A stretch of 64,000 bases of DNA from Sepiola atlantica (GCA_963556195.1 CAUVYP010000586.1:1364001-1428000), one strand, 5' to 3'; shown: positions 11,181 to 24,573, counted from the first letter of the stretch. The notes: generated from the sequence alone by a model not told the origin. Translations and numbers: made by a program.

Positions 11181-14156
11181 TTAGCGCGTTTTAAAGTTGA
11201 TATCGCTTTTGTTTTTAACTTCCACATTTATTCGAATTGTGCAACGAAACTTTGCACAGATTAGCGGAGTCACATTTTCTACTGAAGTACCAAGTTTCAG
11301 AAGTGCAGCTCTTGTACTGCCGGAGATATGTCGATACAAACTGAATACGCAAAACATCAACAAAATTTAGCGCGTTTTAAAGTTGATATCGCTTTTGTTT
11401 ATAACTTCCACATTTATTCGAATTGTGCAACGAAACTTTGCACAGATTAGCGGAGTCACATTTTCTACTGAAGTACCAAGTTTCAGAAGTGCAGCTCTTG
11501 TACTGCCGGAGATATGTCGATACAAACTGAATACGCAAAACATCAACAAAATTTAGCGCGTTTTAAAGTTGATATCGCTTTTGTTTATAACTTCCACATT
11601 TATTCGAATTGTGCAACGAAACTTTGCAGACAGTCGCGGATAGGCCTTTTCTACTGAAGTACCAAGTTTCAGAAGTGCAGCTCTTGTACTGCCTGAGATA
11701 TGTCGATACAAACTGAATACGCAAAACATCAACAAAATTTAGCGCGTTTTAAAGTTGATATCGCTTTTGTTTATAACTTCCACATTTATTCGAATTGTGC
11801 AACGAAACTTTGCACAGATTAGCGGAGTCACATGCTCTACTGAAGTACCAAGTTTCAGAAGTGCAGCTCTTTTACTGCCGGAGATATGTCGATACAAACT
11901 GAATACGCAAAACATCAACAAAATTTACCGCGTTTTAAAGTTGATATCGCTTTTGATTATAACTTCCACATTTATTCGAATTGTGCAACGAAACTTTGCA
12001 CAGATTAGCGGAGTCACATTTTCTACTGAAGTACCATGTTTCAGAAGTGCAGCTCTTGTACTGCCGGAGATATGTCGATACAAACTGAATACGCAAAACA
12101 TCAACACAATTTAGCGCGTTTTAAAGTTGATATCGCTTTTGTTTATAACTTCCACATTTATTCGAATTGTGCAACGAAACTTTGCACAGATTAGCGGAGT
12201 CACATTTTCTACTGAAGTACCAAGTTTCAGAAGTGCAGCTCTTGTACTGCCGGAGATATGTCGATACAAACTGAATACGCAAACTATCAACAAAATTGAG
12301 TGCGATTTAAAGTTGATATCGCTTTTGTTTATAACTTCACCATTCTTTTGAATTGTGCAACGAAACTTTGCAGAGATAAGCGCAGTCACATGCTCTACTG
12401 AAGTACCAAGTTTCAGAAGTGCAGCTCTTTTACTGCCGGAGATATGTCGATACAAACTGAATACGCAAAACATCAACAAAATTTAGCGCGTTTTAAAGTG
12501 GATATCGCTTTTGTTTATAACTTCCACATTTATTCGAATTGTGCAACGAAACTTTGCAGACCGTCGCGGAGACACACGTTCTACTGAAGTACCAAGTTTC
12601 AGAAGTGCAGCTCTTGTACTGCCGGAGATATGTCGATACAAACTGAATACGCAAAACATCAACAAAATTTAGCGCGTTTTAAAGTTGATATCGCTTTTGT
12701 TTATAACTTCCACATTTATTCGAATTGTGCAACGAAACTTTGCACAGATTAGCGGAGTCACATTTTCTACTGAAGTACCAAGTTTCAGAAGTGCAGCTCT
12801 TGTACTGCCGGAGATATGTCGATACAAACTGAATACGCAAAACATCAACAAAATTTAGCGCGTTTTAAAGTTGATATCGCTTTTGTTTATAACTTCCACA
12901 TTTATTCGAATTGTGCAACGAAACTTTGCACAGATTAGCGGAGTCACATTTTCTACTGAAGTACCAAGTTTCAGAAGTGCAGCTCTTGTACTGCGGGAGA
13001 TATGTCGATACAAACTGAATACGCAAAACATCAACAAAATTTAGCGCGTTTTAAAGTTGATATCGCTTTTGTTTATAACTTCCACATTTATTCGAATTGT
13101 GCAACGAAACTTTGCACAGATTAGCGGAGTCACATTTTCTACTGAAGTACCTAGTTTCAGAAGTGCAGCTCTTGTACTGCCGGAGATATGTCGATACAAA
13201 CTGAATACGCAAAACATCAACAAAATTTAGCGCGTTTTAAAGTTGATATCGCTTTTGTTTATAACTTCCACATTTATTCGACTTGTGCAACGAAACTTTG
13301 CAGACAGTCGCGGATAGGCCTTTTCTACTGAAGTACCAAGTTTCAGAAGTGCAGCTCTTGTACTGCCGGAGATATGTCGATACAAACTGAATACGCAAAA
13401 CATCAACAAAATTTAGCGCGTTTTAAAGTTGATATCGCCTTTGTTTATAACTTCCACATTTATACGAATTGTGCAACGAAACTTTGCACAGATTAGCGGA
13501 GTCACATTTTCTACTGAAGTACCAAGTTTCAGAAGTGCAGCTCTTGTACTGCCGGAGATATGTCGATACAAACTGAATACGCAAACTATCAACAAAATTT
13601 AGTGCAGTTTAAAGTTAGTATCGCTTTTGTTTATAACTTCACCATTCTTTAGAATTGTGCAACGAAACTTTGCAGAGATGAGCGGAGTCACATGCTCTAC
13701 TGAAGTACCAAGTTTCAGAAGTGCAGCTCTTTTACTGCCGGAGATATGTCGATACAAACTGAATACGCAAAACATCAACAAAATTTAGCGCGTTTTAAAG
13801 TGGATATCGCTTTTGTTTATAACTTCCACATTTATTCGAATTGTGCAACGAAACTTTGCAGACCGTCGCGGAGACACACGTTCTACTGAAGTACCAAGTT
13901 TCAGAAGTGCAGCTCTTGTACTGCCGGAGATATGTCGATACAAACTGAATACGCAAAACATCAACAAAATTTAGCGCGTTTTAAAGTTGATATCGCTTTT
14001 GTTTATAACTTCCACATTTATTCGAATTGTGCAACTAAACTTTGCACAGATTAGCGGAGTCACATTTTCTACTGAAGTACCAAGTTTCAGAAGTGCAGCT
14101 CTAGTACTGCCGGAGATATGTCGATACAAACTGAATACGCAAAACATCAACAAAAT
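11181..14156. repeat. Second 16-monomer segment
   Basis: The order is a, a, k, h, aI, aL, e, c, a, a, a, k, aL, d, c, a. Its first seven units match 8205-9506. After the c unit at 12483 the two copies diverge: this copy has three a units and a k unit with 'ttcgacttg', while the first has aR-a-k. The pair is therefore a partial, not a full, duplication. Confidence 0.8.
12483..12668 (+). repeat. Class c satellite monomer (representative)
   Basis: The variable box reads 'gaccgtcgcggagac' then 'acacgttct'. Most c units that follow a class e or d unit also have 'aaagtggatatcg' at the left, and many end in 'caactaaattta'. I count about 45 c units. The class is missing from 39453 to 47450 and abundant on both sides of that gap. 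Confidence 0.94.
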
Positions 14157-14343
14157 TTAGCGCGTTTTAAAGTTGATATCGCTTTTGTTTATAACTTCCA
14201 CATTTATTCGAATTGTGCAACGAAACTTTGCAGACAGTCGCGGATAGGCCTTTTCTACTGAAGTACCAAGTTTCAGAAGTGCAGCTCTTTTTACTGCCGG
14301 AGATATGTCGATACAAACTGAATACGCAAAACATCAACAAAAT
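14157..14343 (+). repeat. 187-bp chimeric k/h monomer
   Basis: The left part is class k (box 'gacagtcgcggatagg'). The right part has 'gctctttttactg', five T's, the mark of the h unit at 15460. It is directly followed by an aI unit, the position normally held by h. The simplest reading is a crossover inside the monomer that fused k to h and removed one unit. The extra T makes it 187 bp. Confidence 0.8.
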
Positions 14344-14901
14344 TTAGCGCGTTTTAAAGTTGATATCGCTTTTGATTATAACTTCCACATTTATTCGAAT
14401 TGTGCAACGAAACTTTGCACAGATTAGCGGAGTCACATTTTCTACTGAAGTACCAAGTTTCAGAAGTGCAGTTCTTGTACTGCCGGAGATATGTCGATAC
14501 AAACTGAATACGCAAAACATCAACAAAATTTAGTGCGATTTAAAGTTGATATCGCTTTTGTTTATAACTTCACCATTCTTTTGAATTGTGCAACGAAACT
14601 TTGCAGAGATAAGCGCAGTCACATGCTCTACTGAAGTACCAAGTTTCAGAAGTGCAGCTCTTTTACTGCCGGAGATATGTCGATACAAACTGAATACGCA
14701 AAACATCAACAAAATTTAGCGCGTTTTAAAGTGGATATCGCTTTTGTTTATAACTTCCACATTTATTCGAATTGTGCAACGAAACTTTGCAGACCGTCGC
14801 GGAGACACACGTTCTACTGAAGTACCAAGTTTCAGAAGTGCAGCTCTTGTACTGCCGGAGATATGTCGATACAAACTGAATACGCAAAACATCAACAAAA
14901 T
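14344..14901. repeat. Module aI-e-c
   Basis: Three units (14344, 14530, 14716) follow the k/h chimera. The aI unit has 'gcagttcttg'. The same aI-e-c run recurs at 15647-16204. Confidence 0.82.
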
Positions 14902-16204
14902 TTAGCGCGTTTTAAAGTTGATATCGCTTTTGTTTATAACTTCCACATTTATTCGAATTGTGCAACGAAACTTTGCACAGATTAGCGGAGTCACATTTTC
15001 TACTGAAGTACCAAGTTTCAGAAGTGCAGCTCTTGTACTGCCGGAGATATGTCGATACAAACTGAATACGCAAAACATCAACAAAATTTAGCGCGTTTTA
15101 AAGTTGATATCGCTTTTGTTTATAACTTCCACATTTATTCGAATTGTGCAACGAAACTTTGCACAGATTAGCGGAGTCACATTTTCTACTGAAGTACCAA
15201 GTTTCAGAAGTGCAGCTCTTGTACTGCCGGAGATATGTCGATACAAACTGAATACGCAAAACATCAACAAAATTTAGCGCGTTTTAAAGTTGATATCGCT
15301 TTTGTTTATAACTTCCACATTTATTCGAATTGTGCAACGAAACTTTGCAGACAGTCGCGGATAGGCTTTTTCTACTGAAGTACCAAGTTTCAGAAGTGCA
15401 GCTCTTGTACTGCCGGAGATATGTCGATACAAACTGAATACGCAAAACATCAACAAAATTTAGCGCGTTTTAAAGTTGATATCGCTTTTGTTTATAACTT
15501 CCACATTTATTCGAATTGTGCAACGAAACTTTGCACAGATTAGCGGAGTCACATGCTCTACTGAAGTACCAAGTTTCAGAAGTGCAGCTCTTTTTACTGC
15601 CGGAGATATGTCGATACAAACTGAATACGCAAAACATCAACAAAATTTAGCGCGTTTTAAAGTTGATATCGCTTTTGATTATAACTTCCACATTTATTCG
15701 AATTGTGCAACGAAACTTTGCACAGATTAGCGGAGTCACATTTTCTACTGAAGTACCAAGTTTCAGAAGTGCAGCTCTTGTACTGCCGGAGATATGTCGA
15801 TACAAACTGAATACGCAAAACATCAACAAAATTTAGTGCGATTTAAAGTTGATATCGCTTTTGTTTATAACTTCACCATTCTTTTGAATTGTGCAACGAA
15901 ACTTTGCAGAGATAAGCGCAGTCACATGCTCTACTGAAGTACCAAGTTTCAGAAGTGCAGCTCTTTTACTGCCGGAGATATGTCGATACAAACTGAATAC
16001 GCAAAACATCAACAAAATTTAGCGCGTTTTAAAGTGGATATCGCTTTTGTTTATAACTTCCACATTTATTCGAATTGTGCAACGAAACTTTGCAGACCGT
16101 CGCGGAGACACACGTTCTACTGAAGTACCAAGTTTCAGAAGTGCAGCTCTTTTACTGCCGGAGATATGTCGATACAAACTGAATACGCAAAACATCAACA
16201 AAAT
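14902..16204. repeat. 7-monomer HOR copy a-a-k-h-aI-e-c
   Basis: It is 1303 bp because the h unit at 15460 has one extra T. The k unit at 15274 has 'ataggcttttt', losing the StuI site. The c unit at 16019 carries 'gctcttttactg', normally an h or e mark. Confidence 0.83.
15460..15646 (+). repeat. 187-bp h monomer (extra T)
   Basis: This is a class h unit with 'gctctttttactg', a T-run one base longer than in other h units. It shares this allele only with the 14157 chimera. Confidence 0.9.
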
Positions 16205-17506
16205 TTAGCGCGTTTTAAAGTTGATATCGCTTTTGTTTATAACTTCCACATTTATTCGAATTGTGCAACGAAACTTTGCAGACAGTCGCGGATAGGCCTT
16301 TTCTACTGAAGTACCAAGTTTCAGAAGTGTAGCTCTTGTACTGCCGGAGATATGTCGATACAAACTGAATACGCAAAACATCAACAAAATTTAGCGCGTT
16401 TTAAAGTTGATATCGCTTTTGTTTATAACTTCCACATTTATTCGAATTGTGCAACGAAACTTTGCACAGATTAGCGGAGTCACATTTTCTACTGAAGTAC
16501 CAAGTTTCAGAAGTGCAGCTCTTGTACTGCCGGAGATATGTCGATACAAACTGAATACGCAAAACATCAACAAAATTTAGCGCGTTTTAAAGTTGATATC
16601 GCTTTTGTTTATAACTTCCACATTTATTCGAATTGTGCAACGAAACTTTGCACAGATTAGCGGAGTCACATTTTCTACTGAAGTACCAAGTTTCAGAAGT
16701 GCAGCTCTTGTACTGCCGGAGATATGTCGATACAAACTGAATACGCAAAACATCAACAAAATTTAGCGCGTTTTAAAGTTGATATCGCTTTTGTTTATAA
16801 CTTCCACATTTATTCGAATTGTGCAACGAAACTTTGCAGACAGTCGCGGATAGGCCTTTTCTACTGAAGTACCAAGTTTCAGAAGTGCAGCTCTTGTACT
16901 GCCGGAGATATGTCGATACAAACTGAATACGCAAAACATCAACAAAATTTAGCGCGTTTTAAAGTTGATATCGCTTTTGTTTATAACTTCCACATTTATT
17001 CGAATTGTGCAACGAAACTTTGCACAGATTAGCGGAGTCACATGCTCTACTGAAGTACCAAGTTTCAGAAGTGCAGCTCTTTTACTGCCGGAGATATGTC
17101 GATACAAACTGAATACGCAAAACATCAACAAAATTTAGCGCGTTTTAAAGTTGATATCGCTTTTGATTATAACTTCCACATTTATTCGAATTGTGCAACG
17201 AAACTTTGCACAGATTAGCGGAGTCACATTTTCTACTGAAGTACCAAGTTTCAGAAGTGCAGCTCTTTTACTGCCGGAGATATGTCGATACAAACTGAAT
17301 ACGCAAAACATCAACAAAATTTAGCGCGTTTTAAAGTGGATATCGCTTTTGTTTATAACTTCCACATTTATTCGAATTGTGCAACGAAACTTTGCAGACC
17401 GTCGCGGAGACACACGTTCTACTGAAGTACCAGGTTTCAGAAGTGCAGCTCTTGTACTGCCGGAGATATGTCGATACAAACTGAATACGCAAAACATCAA
17501 CAAAAT
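16205..17506. repeat. 7-monomer HOR copy with aI/e chimera
   Basis: The order is k, a, a, k, h, aI/e, c. The separate e unit expected before c is missing. The unit at 17135 combines the aI mark with an e- or h-type right end. The c unit at 17321 has 'accaggtttc'. Confidence 0.8.
17135..17320 (+). repeat. Probable aI/e chimeric monomer
   Basis: The left part has 'gattataac' and an a box. The right part has 'gctcttttactg', typical of e, and the unit is followed by c with 'aaagtgg', as e units are. A crossover between the box and the T-run would remove exactly one monomer. A single G-to-T change plus independent loss of e is the alternative. Confidence 0.6.
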
Positions 17507-19366
17507 TTAGCGCGTTTTAAAGTTGATATCGCTTTTGTTTATAACTTCCACATTTATTCGAATTGTGCAACGAAACTTTGCACAGATTAGCGGAGTCACA
17601 TTTTCTACTGAAGTACCAAGTTTCAGAAGTGCAGCTCTTGTACTGCCGGAGATATGTCGATACAAACTGAATACGCAAAACATCAACAAAATTTAGCGCG
17701 TTTTAAAGTTGATATCGCTTTTGTTTATAACTTCCACATTTATTCGAATTGTGCAACGAAACTTTGCACAGATTAGCGGAGTCACATTTTCTACTGAAGT
17801 ACCAAGTTTCAGAAGTGCAGCTCTTGTACTGCCGGAGATATGTCGATACAAACTGAATACGCAAAACATCAACAAAATTTAGCGCGTTTTAAAGTTGATA
17901 TCGCTTTTGTTTATAACTTCCACATTTATTCGAATTGTGCAACGAAACTTTGCAGACAGTCGCGGATAGGCCTTTACTACTGAAGTACCAAGTTTCAGAA
18001 GTGCAGCTCTTGTACTGCCGGAGATATGTCGATACAAACTGAATACGCAAAACATCAACAAAATTTAGCGCGTTTTAAAGTTGATATCGCTTTTGTTTAT
18101 AACTTCCACATTTATTCGAATTGTGCAACGAAACTTTGCACAGATTAGCGGAGTCACATTTTCTACTGAAGTACCAAGTTTCAGAAGTGCAGCTCTTTTA
18201 TTGCCGGAGATATGTCGATACAAACTGAATACGCAAAACATCAACAAAATTTAGCGCGTTTTAAAGTTGATATCGCTTTTGATTATAACTTCCACATTTA
18301 TTCGAATTGTGCAACGAAACTTTGCACAGATTAGCGGAGTCACATTTTCTACTGAAGTACCAAGTTTCAGAAGTGCAGCTCTTGTACTGCCGGAGATATG
18401 TCGATACAAACTGAATACGCAAAACATCAACAAAATTTAGCGTGTTTTAAAGTTGATATCGCTTTTGTTTATAACTTCCACATTTATTCGAATTGTGCAA
18501 CGAAACTTTGCAGACAGTCGCGGATAGGCCTTTTCTACTGAAGTACCAAGTTTCAGAAGTGCAGCTCTTGTACTGCCGGAGATATGTCGATACAAACTGA
18601 ATACGCAAAACATCAACAAAATTTAGCGCGTTTTAAAGTTGATATCGCTTTTGTTTATAACTTCCACATTTATTCGAATTGTGCAACGAAACTTTGCACA
18701 GATTAGCGGAGTCACATGCTCTACTGAAGTACCAAGTTTCAGAAGTGCAGCTCTTTTACTGCCGGAGATATGTCGATACAAACTGAATACGCAAAACATC
18801 AACAAAATTTAGCGCGTTTTAAAGTTGATATCGCTTTTGATTATAACTTCCACATTTATTCGAATTGTGCAACGAAACTTTGCACAGATTAGCGGAGTCA
18901 CATTTTCTACTGAAGTACCAAGTTTCAGAAGTGCAGCTCTTGTACTGCCGGAGATATGTCGATACAAACTGAATACGCAAAACATCAACAAAATTTAGCG
19001 CGTTTTAAAGTTGATATCGCTTTTGTTTATAACTTCCACATTTATTCGAATTGTGCAACGAAACTTTGCACAGATTAGCGGAGTCACATTTTCTACTGAA
19101 GTACCAAGTTTCAGAAGTGCAGCTCTTGTACTGCCGGAGATATGTCGATACAAACTGAATACGCAAACTATCAACAAAATTTAGTGCGATTTAAAGTTGA
19201 TATCGCTTTTGTTTATAACTTCACCATTCTTTTGAATTGTGCAACGAAACTTTGCAGAGATAAGCGGAGTCACATGCTCTACTGAAGTACCAAGTTTCAG
19301 AAATGCAGCTCTTTTACTGCCGGAGATATGTCGATACAAACTGAATACGCAAAACATCAACAAAAT
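17507..19366. repeat. Mixed 10-monomer block
   Basis: The order is a, a, k, a(T), aI, k, h, aI, aL, e. The unit at 18065 stands in the h position and has the h-type T-run, but its box is class a ('attttct') and it has 'tattgccgg'. This looks like a short conversion of the h box to a. The e unit at 19181 has 'cagaaatgcagc', shared with 23086. Confidence 0.78.
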
Positions 19367-19552
19367 TTAGCGCGTTTTAAAGTGGATATCGCTTTTGTTT
19401 ATAACTTCCACATTTATTCGAATTGTGCAACGAAACTTTGCAGACCGTCGCGGAGACACACGTTCTACTGAAGTACCAAGTTTCAGAAGTGCAGCTCTTG
19501 TACTGCCGGAGATATGTCGATACAAACTGAATACGCAAAACATCAACTAAAT
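19367..19552 (+). repeat. Class c monomer preceding the 6-mer HORs
   Basis: This is a standard c unit with 'aaagtggatatcg' and an end of 'caactaaattta'. With the following five units it parallels 9507-10622 and 23272-24387. Confidence 0.85.
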
Positions 19553-20668
19553 TTAGCGCGTTTTAAAGTTGATATCGCTTTTGTTTATAACTTCCACATT
19601 TATTCGAATTGTGCAACGAAACTTTGCACGAATTAGCGGAGTCACATTTTCTACTGAAGTACCAAGTTTCAAAAGTGCAGCTCTTGTACTGCCGGAGATA
19701 TGTCGATACAAACTGAATACGCCAAACATCAACAAAATTTAGCGCGTTTTAAAGTTGATATCGCTTTTGTTTATAACTTCCACATTTATTCGAATTGTGC
19801 AACGAAACTTTGCACAGATTAGCGGAGTCACATTTTCTACTGAAGTACCAAGTTTCAGAAGTGCAGCTCTTGTACTGCCGGAGATATGTCGATACAAACT
19901 GAATACGCAAAACATCAACAAAATTTAGCGCGTTTTAAAGTTGATATCGCTTTTGTTTATAACTTCCACATTTATTCGAATTGTGCAACGAAACTTTGCA
20001 GACAGTCGCGGATAGGCCTTTTCTACTGAAGTACCAAGTTTCAGAAGTGCAGCTCTAGTACTGCCGGAGATATGTCGATACAAACTGAATACGCAAAACA
20101 TCAACAAAATTTAGCGCGTTTTAAAGTTGATATCGCTTTTGTTTATAACTTCCACATTTATTCGAATTGTGCAACGAAACTTTGCACAGATTAGCGGAGT
20201 CACATTTTCTACTGAAGTACCAAGTTTCAGAAGTGCAGCTCTTGTACTGCCGGAGATATGTCGATACAAACTGAATACGCAAACTATCAACAAAATTTAG
20301 TGCGATTGAAAGTTAGTATCGCTTTTGTTTATAACTTCACCATTCTTTAGAATTGTGCAACGAAACTTTGCACAGATAAGCGGAGTCACATGCTCTACTG
20401 AAGTACCAAGTTTCAGAAGTGCAGCTCTTTTACTGCCGGAGATATGTCGATACAAACTGAATACGCAAAACATCAACAAAATTTAGCGCGTTTTAAAGTG
20501 GATATCGCTTTTGTTTATAACTTCCACATTTATTTGAATTGTGCAACGAAACTTTGCAGACCGTCGCGGAGACACACGTTCTACTGAAGTACCAAGTTTC
20601 AGAAGTGCAGCTCTTGTACTGCCGGAGATATGTCGATACAAACTGAATACGCAAAACATCAACTAAAT
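19553..20668. repeat. 6-monomer HOR copy 1 (1116 bp)
   Basis: The order is aR, a, k, aL, d, c. The aR unit shares 'tttcaaaagtgcag' and 'tacgccaaacatc' with 9693. The k unit has 'gctctagtactg' and the c unit has 'tttatttgaattg'. Confidence 0.9.
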
Positions 20669-21784
20669 TTAGCGCGTTTTAAAGTTGATATCGCTTTTGT
20701 TTATAACTTCCACATTTATTCGAATTGTGCAACGAAACTTTGCACGAATTAGCGGAGTCACATTTTCTACTGAAGTACCAAGTTTCAGAAGTGCAGCTCT
20801 TGTACTGCCGGAGATATGTCGATACAAACTGAATACGCAAAACATCAACAAAATTTAGCGCGTTTTAAAGTTGATATCGCTTTTGTTTATAACTTCCACA
20901 TTTATTCGAATTGTGCAACGAAACTTTGCACAGATTAGCGGAGTCACATTTTCTACTGAAGTACCAAGTTTCAGAAGTGCAGCTCTTGTACTGCCGGAGA
21001 TATGTCGATACAAACTGAATACGCAAAACATCAACAAAATTTAGCGCGTTTTAAAGTTGATATCGCTTTTGTTTATAACTTCCACATTTATTCGAATTGT
21101 GCAACGAAACTTTGCAGACAGTCGCGGATAGGCCTTTTCTACTGAAGTACCAAGTTTCAGAAGTGCAGCTCTAGTACTGCCGGAGATATGTCGATACAAA
21201 CTGAATACGCAAAACATCAACAAAATTTAGCGCGTTTTAAAGTTGATATCGCTTTTGTTTATAACTTCCACATTTATTCGAATTGTGCAACGAAACTTTG
21301 CACAGATTAGCGGAGTCACATTTTCTACTGAAGTACCAAGTTTCAGAAGTGCAGCTCTTGTACTGCCGGAGATATGTCGATACAAACTGAATACGCAAAC
21401 TATCAACAAAATTTAGTGCGATTGAAAGTTAGTATCGCTTTTGTTTATAACTTCACCATTCTTTAGAATTGTGCAACGAAACTTTGCACAGATAAGCGGA
21501 GTCACATGCTCTACTGAAGTACCAAGTTTCAGAAGTGCAGCTCTTTTACTGCCGGAGATATGTCGATACAAACTGAATACGCAAAACATCAACAAAATTT
21601 AGCGCGTTTTAAAGTGGATATCGCTTTTGTTTATAACTTCCACATTTATTTGAATTGTGCAACGAAACTTTGCAGACCGTCGCGGAGACACACGTTCTAC
21701 TGAAGTACCAAGTTTCAGAAGTGCAGCTCTTGTACTGCCGGAGATATGTCGATACAAACTGAATACGCAAAACATCAACTAAAT
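20669..21784. repeat. 6-monomer HOR copy 2 (1116 bp)
   Basis: It has the same order and the same 'gctctagtactg' (k) and 'tttatttgaattg' (c) marks as copy 1. Its aR unit has the plain 'tttcagaagtg' and 'cgcaaaacatc'. It is a direct tandem duplication of the preceding 1116 bp. Confidence 0.9.
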
Positions 21785-21970
21785 TTAGCGCGTTTTAAAG
21801 TTGATATCGCTTTTGTTTATAACTTCCACATTTATTCGAATTGTGCAACGAAACTTTGCACGAATTAGCGGAGTCACATTTTCTACTGAAGTACCAAGTT
21901 TCAGAAGTGCAGCTCTTGTACTGCCGGAGATATGTCGATACAAACTGAATACGCAAAACATCAACAAAAT

Positions 21971-22155
21971 TTAGCGCGTTTTAAAGTTGATATCGCTTTT
22001 GTTATAACTTCCACATTTATTCGAATTGTGCAACGAAACTTTGCACAGATTAGCGGAGTCACATTTTCTACTGAAGTACCAAGTTTCAGAAGTGCAGCTC
22101 TTGTACTGCCGGAGATATGTCGATACAAACTGAATACGCAAAACATCAACAAAAT
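21971..22155 (+). repeat. 185-bp a monomer ('gttataac')
   Basis: One T is missing from 'gtttataac'. The same allele recurs at 24760, 2789 bp away. Both follow an aR unit and precede a k unit with 'ctttact'. Confidence 0.92.
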
Positions 22156-22527
22156 TTAGCGCGTTTTAAAGTTGATATCGCTTTTGTTTATAACTTCCAC
22201 ATTTATTCGAATTGTGCAACGAAACTTTGCAGACAGTCGCGGATAGGCCTTTACTACTGAAGTACCAAGTTTCAGAAGTGCAGCTCTTGTACTGCCGGAG
22301 ATATGTCGATACAAACTGAATACGCAAAACATCAACAAAATTTAGCGCGTTTTAAAGTTGATATCGCTTTTGTTTATAACTTCCACATTTATTCAAATTG
22401 TGCAACGAAACTTTGCACAGATTAGCGGAGTCACATGCTCTACTGAAGTACCAAGTTTCAGAAGTGCAGCTCTTTTACTGCCGGAGATATGTCGATACAA
22501 ACTGAATACGCAAAACATCAACAAAAT

Positions 22528-22713
22528 TTAGCGCGTTTTAAAGTTGATATCGCTTTTGATTATAACTTCCACATTTATTCGAATTGTGCAACGAAACTTT
22601 GCACAGATTAGCGGAGTCACATGCTCTACTGAAGTACCAAGTTTCAGAAGTGCAGCTCTTTTACTGCCGGAGATATGTCGATACAAACTGAATACGCAAA
22701 ACATCAACAAAAT
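22528..22713 (+). repeat. Chimeric aI/h monomer (gain product)
   Basis: The left part carries the aI mark 'gattataac'. The right part is h ('atgctct', 'gctcttttactg'). It lies between an h unit and a normal aI unit. That is the order expected from the duplication product of an out-of-register crossover between aI and h. Confidence 0.75.
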
Positions 22714-23457
22714 TTAGCGCGTTTTAAAGTTGATATCGCTTTTGATTATAACTTCCACATTTATTCGAATTGTGCAACGAAACTTTGCACAGATTAGCGG
22801 AGTCACATTTTCTACTGAAGTACCAAGTTTCAGAAGTGCAGCTCTTGTACTGCCGGAGATATGTCGATACAAACTGAATACGCAAAACATCAACAAAATT
22901 TAGCGCGTTTTAAAGTTGATATCGCTTTTGTTTATAACTTCCACATTTATTCGAATTGTGCAACGAAACTTTGCACAGATTAGCGGAGTCACATTTTCTA
23001 CTGAAGTACCAAGTTTCAGAAGTGCAGCTCTTGTACTGCCGGAGATATGTCGATACAAACTGAATACGCAAACTATCAACAAAATTTAGTGCGATTTAAA
23101 GTTGATATCGCTTTTGTTTATAACTTCACCATTCTTTTGAATTGTGCAACGAAACTTTGCAGAGATAAGCGGAGTCACATGCTCTACTGAAGTACCAAGT
23201 TTCAGAAATGCAGCTCTTTTACTGCCGGAGATATGTCGATACAAACTGAATACGCAAAACATCAACAAAATTTAGCGCGTTTTAAAGTGGATATCGCTTT
23301 TGTTTATAACTTCCACATTTATTCGAATTGTGCAACGAAACTTTGCAGACCGTCGCGGAGACACACGTTCTACTGAAGTACCAAGTTTCAGAAGTGCAGC
23401 TCTTGTACTGCCGGAGATATGTCGATACAAACTGAATACGCAAAACATCAACTAAAT

Positions 23458-24573
23458 TTAGCGCGTTTTAAAGTTGATATCGCTTTTGTTTATAACTTCC
23501 ACATTTATTCGAATTGTGCAACGAAACTTTGCACGAATTAGCGGAGTCACATTTTCTACTGAAGTACCAAGTTTCAAAAGTGCAGCTCTTGTACTGCCGG
23601 AGATATGTCGATACAAACTGAATACGCGAAACATCAACAAAATTTAGCGCGTTTTAAAGTTGATATCGCTTTTGTTTATAACTTCCACATTTATTCGAAT
23701 TGTGCAACGAAACTTTGCACAGATTAGCGGAGTCACATTTTCTACTGAAGTACCAAGTTTCAGAAGTGCAGCTCTTGTACTGCCGGAGATATGTCGATAC
23801 AAACTGAATACGCAAAACATCAACAAAATTTAGCGCGTTTTAAAGTTGATATCGCTTTTGTTTATAACTTCCACATTTATTCGAATTGTGCAACGAAACT
23901 TTGCAGACAGTCGCGGATAGGCCTTCTCTACTGAAGTACCAAGTTTCAGAAGTGCAGCTCTAGTACTGCCGGAGATATGTCGATACAAACTGAATACGCA
24001 AAACATCAACAAAATTTAGCGCGTTTTAAAGTTGATATCGCTTTTGTTTATAACTTCCACATTTATTCGAATTGTGCAACGAAACTTTGCACAGATTAGC
24101 GGAGTCACATTTTCTACTGAAGTACCAAGTTTCAGAAGTGCAGCTCTTGTACTGCCGGAGATATGTCGATACAAACTGAATACGCAAACTATCAACAAAA
24201 TTTAGTGCGATTGAAAGTTAGTATCGCTTTTGTTTATAACTTCACCATTCTTTAGAATTGTGCAACGAAACTTTGCACAGATAAGCGGAGTCACATGCTC
24301 TACTGAAGTACCAAGTTTCAGAAGTGCAGCTCTTTTACTGCCGGAGATATGTCGATACAAACTGAATACGCAAAACATCAACAAAATTTAGCGCGTTTTA
24401 AAGTGGATATCGCTTTTGTTTATAACTTCCACATTTATTTGAATTGTGCAACGAAACTTTGCAGACCGTCGCGGAGACACACGTTCTACTGAAGTACCAA
24501 GTTTCAGAAGTGCAGCTCTTGTACTGCCGGAGATATGTCGATACAAACTGAATACGCAAAACATCAACTAAAT
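23458..24573. repeat. 6-monomer HOR copy 3 (1116 bp)
   Basis: The order is aR, a, k, aL, d, c, with the same k ('gctctagtactg') and c ('tttatttgaattg') marks as 19553-21784. The aR unit has 'tttcaaaagtg' and 'tacgcgaaacatc', one base from the 'gccaaac' form at 9693 and 19553. Confidence 0.9.

Larger units (their letters stand above)
21785..23457. repeat. 9-monomer block after the 6-mers
   Basis: The order is aR, a(-1), k, h, aI/h, aI, aL, e, c. It contains the 185-bp a unit, an h unit with 'attcaaattg' (22342) and a gain-type chimera (22528). With the next 6-mer it forms a 2789-bp, 15-monomer period that restarts at 24574. Confidence 0.83.
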
